From NCBI GenBank assembly GCA_037447655.1, contig JBBHKE010001030.1, positions 1 to 49,309 of the forward strand: DNA of 49,309 nucleotides. Reading direction: 5' to 3'. The notes below the pieces were generated by a model. The model ran no database searches, was not told the DNA's origin, and was given only the letters and a program-made list of their open reading frames with translations. Of this stretch, positions 40,470 through 49,309 are shown in pieces. Position numbers and translations under genes: made by a program. Every line of letters starts with the position of its first letter. The stretch's first letter is position 1. Origin of the DNA: Zygnema cylindricum. Taxonomy: Eukaryota; Streptophyta; Zygnematophyceae; Zygnematales; Zygnemataceae.

Positions 40470-43400
40470 TAAATTGGCTGTACAAATGCACTGGAGCTAT
40501 TATTCACAAACACATCTTTACAACAGAGGTAGGGTTTTCTGTTCGATGTTTCGAATGCCTTGGATACTCTAAAGTGTGACCCTTATTTTTTAAAAGCTTA
40601 GGGATGCCTCCTCACAGATTGTCCAAATTTTTATCTTTTGTGAGAGAATCTTATTCATTGACCAAACGTCTAGCTTTCCCATATGATAACAGCCTGGTTT
40701 CTTTGTCCTCTATGGTTTCTCGTTCCCCTTGCAATTGGCAACCATCGAGTGGACACAAGGATAGTCGCATGGTTTCCCTCTCCTTTGTGATTTCTTTTCC
40801 TTCTTTTGATTGGAACTTTTCTAATGGAGGGTGTTTATTCCCCACTCCTCATTATCGTGCCTTAGGGGCATAAGCATTCGCAATTCCCTTCTTGTCTCTT
40901 CGCTTTGTTGGTTGACAACAAACACAGCATCGACCCAATTGAACAAGTTTTTGGGGCATACAACTTTTCCAGAGACCGTTTCGCACAGCTTTATCTTTCT
41001 TTTCAGTAATCCAAATGTGTTGCTACCTACTTCTTTCTCTCTCCCTCATGGTTTCTCTTTATAAGGCATTTATTTATCGGGTGCCCACCGAGCTTGAGTT
41101 CTTCATTAACTCAATTGTTCAGTTATACTCTTTGGACACATTTGTCCCCTATGGTATACATCCCAAAGCTTACTAATTCTCACGTGACTTTTGTTTTTTT
41201 GACAAGGCATGTTTCCCATTGTCCTTCAAACCTCACCCTCACTTCCCCTCCTTCCTCTAACTCTATCTCATATATGTCCACATTTAATAATCATTTAGCG
41301 GCCACCTTTCATATCTCATTAGGCTATGAGGTCATTAATCAAAATCTACCATACGGCATGTACTCACGCATCACCTCTTATCTTTGGTAGAGGTATGGTT
41401 CAACATCTAGGTACGGGTTCAACATCTAAGTGTAAGTTCAACATTTAGGTATGGGGTCCAACATCTAGGTCTGGGTTCAACATCCATCTAGGTTTAGGTT
41501 TAACATCTACGACAAGTGTGACACCTGTTTCCTATTATAAAGTGTTTGTACAGTTTTCTTGACACGTGTTCCTCATTTCTACGGCGAGGGTGCTCTTGCT
41601 CTTTCTCCAAATATCCCTTTGTATTTCCCATGAGGATTGAGTCCAATTGACCGGAGGCGGCTCCACTGTTTGCCCAACTGGCCATAGTTGACTACATTGT
41701 TTCGATTATCTTCGGAATTGAGTTTTTGTCCATTTCTTGCAAGAACCTTTGAGCGTTGCAACAAAGTCGTCCCTTGTTATCGTCGTCCATCCTATCGTAA
41801 GCCTCATAGCTCATAGCTCACAACCCACCCCACCCCCTTCTTGTATATGCCTATTTAAGATTATAAAAAGGATCTCAGTAACTCTACTATCCCCAATGGT
41901 AACAAACGTAACTAAACTGCCCGAATGGTAAAACTCCCTGTCCTCCCTGCTAAGAGTGCCTTATCAAGGGGTTGGTATCCCAATATGTGTATCCTCTAAA
42001 ATTTTGCTCCCCCCGTATTGTAAAAATTGTCTACCCTGTCTTGACAACTCCAACCTAATTTGCCAAAGGCAATTCTCAGCTTTTTGAATTTGGCTTCTAT
42101 GCGTGTTTTGACCAATTCCCCGAGCTTTTGCTAGCACTGGGGTCGTCACTGAAACATAAAATTGTGTGAATTGAAAGGTTTCTCTCTCCCACTCGCAAAA
42201 GTTGATATGTGGCCCTGAACATTCAAACTCCACTAGCTAAACGGAAGTTTACCTACAAAGGATTATGGATCCTCTATTACTAACGGGCATCAGGAGAAAA
42301 CCCTTTAACCTCGAGTGATCTCCCCCCAATCCCCTCCCAGAACCGACTCAACGACTGACCTACTCTCCCTGTCCCACTCACCGTTCTCCGAAAAAACAAA
42401 ATCTTTGGAGAAAGATTCGCACGCACGCACCACATTCCTTGAAATGTGAGAAATTGTTAAGATTGTTTTCCTTCTTTATCTGATACTTGAAGCATTTGCT
42501 TATGCATGTGTCGTGTTTTCTTGACGATGAAGTCAATATTTGCGACAAGTGCCATCTTTTGTTCTCTAAACTCATAAAAACACTTTTCTAACCACAGTGA
42601 AATCCTGTTGACAAATACTAAATGAGAAAAGAACACGAAAATAAATGTGAAAACCTTTATTGAGTTTGTTGAGACAGAACTACAAGTTATTCTCTTTGTC
42701 TAGTTTTGATTATTTTGGACTTTCACACACTAAGAGAAGATAAGCGATCAATTCCAAGATAAATTATACAAAATCCCGAGATTTTTGTGAAAACATTTTT
42801 CTTTTTTCGAGCTTCTATGTTGGTATTTTGCACAATTAGTTTTTTGATTCAGTGAGTTGCCTACCCAAATTTTAAAGCATTTGTAAGTGTCGGCATCTAG
42901 CGCTGAAATATTAAAAACGTTTAAATTCAGTTATTTCCTTTTCTATCGGTTTTTTTTTTCGATTTAAATCTTTACCTATCTGCTTATTTATATGGTGTAT
43001 TTTCTGAAGCTCTTAAAGACAAAGACTAAATGAGAAAAGTATATGAAAATGATTATAAAAACCTTGTGTAGATTTCTTCGTATTTAGGTTTATCACACAA
43101 AAAAAGTCAAATCTTTTGACCCAATTTCAGCTTTTTCAAACCTACATCATGATTTTCAATATTAGACACTCGAAGAAAATTGAAGAACTACCATAGAAGA
43201 CAATAGAAGACATAATATCATAAAAAGTAATCAATATACTGTGAAAAAAAACCAAAAAGCAATATAGTATTTCCAAATATGCTTAAAAAAAAAAAATGTG
43301 AGTTGGTCAGAGGACAAATCTCCTCTATAACTTGAAATATTCTGTCTTACAATTACAAAATAAAGTTTCTATTTGTCATATATGACCCACTTTTCATCCA

Positions 43401-43480
43401 AAACCTAATAAAATCATAGCAACAAATATGACCAAATCCATTGTAAATTTCCCAAAAACCCCATTTTCCATCCCAAATTT
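40470..43480. other. No recognisable gene; small minisatellite at 41398-41512
   Basis: Composition and style differ from the MITE-rich parts. Open frames up to 98 codons exist (40604-40873, 41094-41390, 41964-42233) but I recognise no family. At 41398-41512 a unit like GGTTCAACATCTAGGTACGG repeats about five times. The part from 42600 to 43480 is AT-rich. Confidence 0.45.
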
Positions 43481-43499
43481 TAGTCGCCTCCAAACCTCA

Positions 43500-43575
43500 T
43501 CTAAATCTGACCTAAATCTGCCCTAAATCCGACCAAGATCTGATCAAATCTGACCAAATCTTATCCAAACCTGAT
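43500..43575 (+). repeat. Short tandem repeat of AAATCTGACC units
   Basis: About six degenerate copies of a 10- to 12-base unit. Similar words occur in the SDHB intron at about 44950-45000 (AATCTGACCC, AATCCAAAT). Confidence 0.7.
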
Positions 43576-44068
43576 CCAAATCTGAGCAAAACTATCCGCT
43601 TTTTTTTTAAATGTGATTCCGAACATAATTTTGGATCAAATGTTGGTCCAAACTTCCCATACAAATCTTCCGTAAAACAAGACTCCCCATGTAAAACTTC
43701 TAGGAAGCATAAAAATATAAAAACTTTTATTAACACCGATTTTGACATGAAATAAAAACTCGACCAATCGACATCTTCACAAATGTACTATTCAACAAAA
43801 CCATTTTATTTCCAATCGAACGACGCCAAAAAAAAGAGAAAAGAACGTCTGGTCGCACCAGAACATGTCGAACGATACCGGATAAGACAAAAGAGTCTCC
43901 GTTTCCGTCCTCATCTTCTCCGTTTGTCTCATTTCCTTTTTTAAAACCCTTTTTCCCATTTTGTCTCCGTTCCTTCATCATCACTTCTTCTGTTGTTTTT
44001 TCTTGTCTCTTTCACTTTTTTGTCCCTTTTCCTTTTTTGTCACATACAAAACAATCTTTCGAAGATAT

Positions 44069-44243
44069 TTACGGACGAGTGACTTCCAGTTTTTTGATTT
44101 TCGCGATTTGTTTTCCAGGATTCAATCCTTTGGGACAAGTTCGGGCGCAATTCATAATAGTGTGGCATCGATAAAGTTTGAATTCGTCGTCGAGATATTC
44201 CAATCTTTCGTTCGTAAATTCGTCACGACTATCGGCAATCCAC
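44069..44243 (-). CDS. SDHB: SDHB exon 2
   Basis: 57 codons plus TAA (44069-44071): [57 protein letters not shown]. It holds the 3Fe-4S ligands and the quinone-site Trp-Ile region. The splice acceptor TTTCGGGAAACACAG is clear. Confidence 0.96.
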
Positions 44244-46635
44244 CTGTGTTTCCCGAAAAAAAAACAAACAAAGAAAAAGGAGAGGGGGAAAATAAGGGAG
44301 GAAGGGAGGGGAAAAAGGGAATAATAAGCTGAAAAAAATAAGGAAACCTTAAAAAGGTTGTGAGGACTCAAAGTCTATTGCGGGAGAGAGTGTGAGCATG
44401 GGAGATGGATAGGGCGAGGGGGAAGGAGCAGAGAGAGGGAGAGAGGGAGAGGATGAGAGGGCGAGAGGGGGCGAGAGTGGAGAGAGGGAAAGAGAGGAAG
44501 AAAGCAGGGAAGAAAGAGGCAGGGAGAGGGACAGAGGGGAGAGAGAGGGGGCAGAGAGAGAGAGAGAGGGAGAGAGGGAGAGGGAAGGAGGAGAGGGAGA
44601 GAGGGGGAGAGGGGAGAGGGAGGGGTAGAGGGGGGGGAGAGAGGGGGAAGAGGGAGGGGGAGGGAGAGGGGAGTGAGAGGGAGATAGGGGGGGAGAGTGG
44701 AGCGAGGGGAGAGAAAGAGATGCGGGAGAGATGCGAGGAAGAGGGACGAGATGAGAGATGTGAGGACAGAGGGAGAGAGGGGGAGAGGGGGAGAGGGGAA
44801 GAGAGGGCGAGGGCGAGGGAGAGGGCAGGAGAGGGAGAGGGTGGGAGACCGAGAGAGAGACAGAGAAAGAGGGTGAGAGGGAAGGAGAAGTCACCTTTCA
44901 TCCCATGTTCCATCTGAACTTTAACTTGTAAAACACTTTTAATTTCAACTAAATCTAACAGAATCTGACCCAAATCAAATCCAAATATAATCCAATCTGA
45001 TTATTCAACAATTACAATATATATGTAACGATTATAACCAAAAACAAAAAACAACCCAAGAAAGCAGTAACATATTAATTAAAAATAAATTATTGTGTAG
45101 ATTATTTTCCCACATACAAAACAAGTCCACAAAAAAACAAAAATGTGTCTGTAAATTTTGTACATGTATATGGCATAAGTTTATGAAAAAAAACACCCAC
45201 AAAAAAACAAAAAAAAAAACCCACGAAAAAAAAAAAACCCACAAAACAAAAAAAACAAGCACATTTAAAAAAATTAACCCACGAAAAAAAAAAAAACCCA
45301 CAACACAAAAACAAGCATATTTAAAAAAAACTTTTTCTCACCTGGTGCCTGTAAAAGGATCGACTGGTCCAAGATATGCTTCCACCAATAGAAAACGCGC
45401 AAAAAAAAAAACACAACAACACCCACAAAAAAAAAACCCACACACACGCACAAAAGAAAAACCACAGAAAAAACAACAATAATATACAAAAACATAAAAA
45501 AAATACATTTCTTACTCACGTGTCTGTGAAAGTACGGCCGGTCCAAGACCTACTTTTCCGGATTAGACGAACAAAAAACCCACTAAAAAAGACCGCTAAA
45601 AAAAAAACCCACTTGAAAAAAAAGCCAAAAAGACCTACAAAAAAATAATAATGTTAATAATAATGGTAACCATAATAATAATGATGATACTAAGAAAGAT
45701 GAAAATTCTCACCTGTGTGCCTGTAAAAGGGCGGCCGGTCCGAGATATTTTTCCGGATTCCACCAATAACTGGGACAGGCCGTAGAACAGCAAGCACATA
45801 GAATGCACTCGTACATTCCGTCCAGTTTCTCCCGATCCCCTTTCGTCTGCAAGTGCTCTTTTCCGTTCTCCGGAACGGATTTAGTTTTCAACCACGGCTC
45901 GATTTTCTTATACTGTTGGTAAAAATTGGTCATATCGACGACTAAATCCTTAATCACGAACATATGCGGTAACGGAGTGATCGTCGTCGGACTGAAAACG
46001 GTCGACTTCTCCATTTCCGTTTCCGTTTTTGTGTCCGACGTCGACGAAAGGACATCGGAATTCACGGAATTCGTGGATTTTGGAGGGGAAGTGACGGAAC
46101 TCGGAACGGAATCGACGGTTTTTGGTGACGTTTTTTCGATCTTTGTGAGACAAGCGAGACCGTTTTTTCCGTCCATATTCATCGCACAAGAACCGCAGAT
46201 TCCCTCTCGACAAGATCGACGGAAAGATAAAGAGGGGTCTAATTCGTTTTTTATTTTAATGAGGGCATCCAAAACCATCGGACCGCAATCCGACGTGTCG
46301 ATAAAATACGTTTTTAAAAAAGGTTTAGAATTGATATCGGGGTCCCAGCGGTAAATGGAAAATGGTTTGTAAGAAGGGGGGAGAGACGAGGAGGGAGCGG
46401 GAGAGGGAGAGGGAGAGGAGAGGGCGGGTGAGGGGGAGGGGGAGGAGAGGGAGGGGGAGGGGGAAGGGGAGGAGAGGGATGGGGAGGGAGAGAGGGAGGA
46501 AGCAGTTGGGGAAGTGGAGATGTGGCGGGAGGAAACGGAGGAGGAGATGGAGGAGAGAGAGGAGGAGAGAGAAGAGGAGGGAGAGGAAAGGCGGTGGAGG
46601 AGGGAGATGGCGGAGGAAGGACGGAGGGGAGCCAT
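44069..46635 (-). CDS. SDHB: Succinate dehydrogenase iron-sulfur subunit (complex II), two coding exons
   Basis: SDHB carries three iron-sulfur clusters that pass electrons from the flavoprotein SDHA to ubiquinone in the inner mitochondrial membrane. Exon 1 is 45713-46635, exon 2 is 44069-44243; the join falls within an Arg codon (AG|G) with donor GTGAG and acceptor AACACAG. The predicted protein is about 365 residues, longer than the usual about 280, because of a Ser/Pro-rich leader of about 88 residues and an inserted block at 170-215. Cluster ligands are intact: Cys142, 147, 150, 162 (2Fe-2S); Cys277, 280, 283, 287 ([12 protein letters not shown]); Cys334, 340, 344 ([14 protein letters not shown]). 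The gene therefore looks functional. Confidence 0.96.
44395..44890 (+). repeat. 500-bp GA polypurine tract in the SDHB intron
   Basis: Nearly pure purine on the plus strand, pyrimidine on the coding strand, lying 150 bases upstream of the exon 2 acceptor. Long frames on both strands here (170-200 codons) are repeat artefacts. Confidence 0.93.
45145..45567 (-). repeat. Decayed copies of the SDHB exon 1 end and donor site within the intron
   Basis: On the plus strand the true exon edge reads CTCACCTGTGTGCCTGTAAA then CGGCCGGTCCGAGATATTTT. Copies lie at 45515-45567 (CTCACGTGTCTGTGAAAGTA, CGGCCGGTCCAAGACC) and 45337-45391 (CTCACCTGGTGCCTGTAAAA, ACTGGTCCAAGATATGC, TTCCACCAATA). A fainter one starts near 45145. 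Each keeps CTCAC, which is GTGAG on the coding strand. Spacing is about 193, 178 and 192 bases. DNA between copies is A-rich AAAACCCAC sequence. Confidence 0.82.
45713..46635 (-). CDS. SDHB: SDHB exon 1
   Basis: From ATG 46635 (followed by GCT) to the donor at 45712. Residues 1-88 are a presequence with SLLHRL and RHIS near the start (amphipathic, positively charged) and then SPSPSLSS repeats. The mature start is about [12 protein letters not shown] (89-100). The 2Fe-2S domain has [20 protein letters not shown], and the ferredoxin-like part resumes at [19 protein letters not shown] (217-235). The exon ends [20 protein letters not shown]. Confidence 0.95.
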
Positions 46636-46720
46636 GAGAGAGGAGAGGGAAAGAGAAGGTGAAAATGAAGGGGGGAGAGAGAGAGAGGGGGGGGGGGAGG
46701 GGAGGGGAAGTTGAGTTGGG
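46365..46720 (+). repeat. GA polypurine tract overlapping the SDHB presequence and 5' UTR
   Basis: The GGGAGAGGG-type tract on the plus strand encodes, on the minus strand, the Ser/Pro/Leu repeats of the SDHB presequence (about residues 15-88) and continues past the start codon. Confidence 0.88.
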
Positions 46721-46901
46721 AGAGGTAAGAAATCAAAAATACCAAAAAAGAAGTAATAAAAGAATAAAAAGTGGTAGATAATAAATAGAAAAATAACACA
46801 AATACAGAAAAATAGACAAGGAACGAGAATGCTACATCTAGAAACAAGATCACGAAGGTCAAAACATGTGTCCCAAAAAGAATTTAAATAGAGAAAAGAT
46901 G

Positions 46902-46920
46902 AAACCCTAGGAAACCCTAA
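46902..46920 (+). promoter_or_regulatory. Two telo-box motifs upstream of SDHB
   Basis: AAACCCTAG at 46902-46910 and AAACCCTAA at 46912-46920, about 270-285 bases upstream of the SDHB ATG. The telo-box AAACCCTAA is a known plant promoter motif of translation and some organelle-protein genes. A role here is inferred. Confidence 0.5.
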
Positions 46921-48741
46921 ATACCGTAAGGCCTAAGGTATCTTCTGTACGGAGTACGGTACGGAAGTTTAATTCAAGTTTCTACCTCCTGAACCCGGGA
47001 AGAGGTTCGTCGCAAAAAAAGTTACATCTGTACTTCATTTATGATTTTTAATTTATTTCGTACAGATTGTACTTAGTTCGTACAGAGTGTACATAGACCG
47101 TATAAAGTGTACAATAGAAACCGTACGGTTTCACTCGTGTGGAAAAAAATAGTCGACTGTTTTTTAAGCACATAGAAATTTCTTTCGAAAGACTGCCCGA
47201 AAAGTTTTTGGTGCTGGAAAGAAACTTGTTTGTCTGTCTGGAACTCGTTTCAGTGGAGGAACAAAATCGGCTAGTTTGAAAACAGCCAGATCGTTCTCTG
47301 ATTGGTTCATTTCGGTGGCCAAATACTTTTCTCAATTTCGTTTTTTATTTTAATTTCTGCCAGCATTCGGGTTCCGGCAGCAAAAAAAATGTTTGTATTT
47401 TTATATTCTTTGCACCTTTGTAATGCTGTCAATTTTAGTCAGAAAAAGTACGATCGAAATTGTACCTTTCCATCAGCAAAATTTGTGATTACTATATATA
47501 TATATTTTTTGCCGATACATATTGTCCTTTTTCCACATCTTCCGGAGTCTCGAGTTTGGCGCTTTTCCACGTCGCTGATGACGTCGTTTTGGGCCGCGAT
47601 GTCCCTTTTCTGGCCCAAACAACACGTGTGATGTTCTGAATGTAAACACGTGGCGAGTGCTCCACGTTGTTGTGAAAAGGAACAAAACCCGCTGGTCTTT
47701 TAGATACCACCCAGAGCTGGTAACGGTTCTATGTTACAACTATTTGGGCGAAGCTCCGCGTCGATTACGCCGTGTAACACTTACAGCGTTGCGTTTTTCG
47801 TCACGAACCCTACCTTCTCCACGTGTACGTGGTCCATTCTCATTGGGAGATCGCCAATCGGAAGATAAGATTCGTAAAATTCCGTCGCAACCTTCCTTCG
47901 GATCATAGTTCAAAAGTAGGCGTTTTTATGGTAAGCCTTTGGTCGGCGCCTTTATCGTAAGCTGTGTAATAGGATTTTCATGTGATCTTCTTAGATCGAT
48001 CCTTTGATCAGCGACCGTCCGATCATTTGAATCTGACGGTGTAAAAAAAATATTGGTCCGAATGTTTTAATTGGGTCCAATTTTTGGTCCGAATGCTTTA
48101 ATTGGTTTGAATAGGTCCGAATACAATATGGGTCTTAAGGTCATACTGTATGTTTTGCCGACAATAGGCATATTGTATGGGCCTACTTTTACCTACTTTT
48201 GAACTATGCTTCGGATTGTTTTTTTTGTGTTTTTTTTGGATTAATGATCTGAAAAGTGTGCACAAAGGAAATGATTATACAAGACGACAACATCATTAAC
48301 GCTTATAAACGATACATGGTATAGTTTATATAAGAGCGTGAAAAACTGCACATTGTGGCGTTAGGAAGGTATGTACGGCTTCTGTTGCCCTATGTACAAC
48401 TAGGCGAAACACTTATCTCAAGAACGATTTTTCGTGTCATATCGTACCGTATTTGTACGAATTATCTACAAAGCTGTACTTGATGCCGTAGGCGCTTACG
48501 AGGAGCAAAAAACTGTCTGCAAAAACTGTTTCTCCTCCAACTATTGCAGCTTAGCTGCGTGGAATCCGGTACATAGAGCCACAGTACAGTAGCTGGATTT
48601 TGGCGTCGGCAACTAACAGTATCAACAAAACGTGGTTCTGAAAACAGCGTCGCTTTCCATGTGAAGCGTTACCTTCAATGTTTACATCGCACTATCGCAG
48701 TCAAATTTGTCGTGGGTATGGTAAGACCGTACGCTACAGTA
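46921..48741. other. No recognisable gene
   Basis: Contains an AT run at 47493-47507 and open frames up to 109 codons (47302-47631, 47657-47908, +) that match no family I recognise. Confidence 0.4.
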
Positions 48742-49306
48742 CACCGCCAATCGCTATTAGCGTAGTGTACGCTAATTCCGTCCAGCTTTTTTTTTTTATT
48801 CTCCAATAGCGTAGCTTATTCTATTTTTTTCTGTACGCCATTTAGGGTTATGTTCCAAGTACCTCACAAAACTAAAGTACGTTGTCGTTTAAATAGTGTG
48901 GTTTACGGAACGTGTCAGACCGTACAAAAGTGTACCTTTTAAGTGAAAAAGTATATTTAATGAATTTTAGAAACCGCGGATGCATGAGAATATGCGCTCT
49001 AAAAAGGGGATAAAATCGGGTTGTCAAATATGACGTTCGCACATATTCGTCCAACAACCACGTTTCGACTGTGTGAACGTACGATTTATGTACGATTTGT
49101 CAGATTTTGTACAAATACCTATATTAGTGTAAGCATGATTGCAACCGACATTTATATTTTTCAAAGACCCAAATTAGAATTATTAAACAATTAGAATGTA
49201 TGTTTTTTTTCAAAATTTTCAAATTCTTAATTAGCGTAAACCACGGTAATTATTCATATACGCTAAAGAAACTTATACGCTAATACTCTAATTGCAATAG
49301 GCGGTG
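48742..49306 (+). mobile_element. Complete A-subfamily MITE at the window end
   Basis: 565 bp starting CACCGCCAATCGCTATTAGC after TA (48740-48741) and ending GCAATAGGCGGTG before TA (49307-49308). It shares the TTTAAATAGTGTGG middle with A and a right arm with the fragment at 23985-24096. Confidence 0.8.
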
Positions 49307-49309
49307 TAC

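Noticed and set aside
40604-42233. Several open frames of 60-98 codons as a degraded gene
   Set aside because: No family resemblance found on either strand and no consistent order of motifs.
44349-44973. Open frames of 170-201 codons on both strands
   Set aside because: Products of the GA polypurine tract inside the SDHB intron; no non-repetitive coding content.
45032-45648. Lys/Thr-rich and Phe/Val-rich frames
   Set aside because: They come from AAAACCCAC-type intron sequence and from the decayed exon echoes.
47302-47908. Open frames of 109 and 83 codons upstream of SDHB
   Set aside because: No recognisable domain, no codon bias, and overlapping frames on the other strand; not enough to call genes.

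Overview
This window looks like nuclear DNA of a streptophyte plant or charophyte-type alga. It carries two intron-containing host genes with plant-type features: mitochondrial succinate dehydrogenase iron-sulfur subunit (SDHB/SDH2) and a plant PMSR4-like methionine sulfoxide reductase A (MSRA) with a transit-peptide exon. The rest is a transposon-rich, low-gene-density background with Copia LTR retrotransposons, nested MITEs, hAT-type elements and long polypurine tracts. The species cannot be fixed from the sequence. A 10-N assembly gap lies at 23687-23696.

Layout. 0-5.5 kb: fragments of a TA-flanked MITE family (here 'A'), one interrupted by a second MITE ('B'), plus a (GGGA)n tract and a TGACGT-rich minisatellite. 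5.5-19.1 kb: two Copia elements in opposite orientation (Copia-1 on +, 5534-11004; Copia-2 on -, 11069-17415) and a solo LTR of a third related family (17765-18908), all inserted into A-family DNA, each with a recognisable 5-bp target duplication. 19-30 kb: 48-bp tandem repeats, then a cluster of Harbinger-like MITEs (families B, C, D) nested in one another with 3-bp target duplications. 30-32.5 kb: more A elements, one containing a hAT-like element with an 8-bp target duplication. 33.4-37.6 kb (-): MSRA. 38.2-39.4 kb: a hAT-like element with another inside it, both with exact 8-bp duplications. 39.4-43.5 kb: no recognisable gene. 44.0-46.6 kb (-): SDHB. 46.6 kb to the end: SDHB upstream DNA with two telo-box motifs, unassigned sequence and a complete A element.

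Two patterns stand out. First, in Copia-1, Copia-2 and the third LTR family the gag start codon lies inside the LTR, so the gag reading frame crosses the LTR edge and the primer binding site; that site matches the anticodon arm of initiator tRNA-Met (15 of 15 bases in Copia-2), the Drosophila copia type of half-tRNA priming. Second, the introns of SDHB and MSRA contain several decayed tandem 'echoes' of the adjacent exon edge, keeping the splice-site dinucleotides, as if these introns grew by repeated duplication of exon-intron boundaries. MSRA also seems to lack the exon carrying its catalytic GCFWG motif, and SDHB carries an in-frame 46-residue block that may be a cryptic intron.
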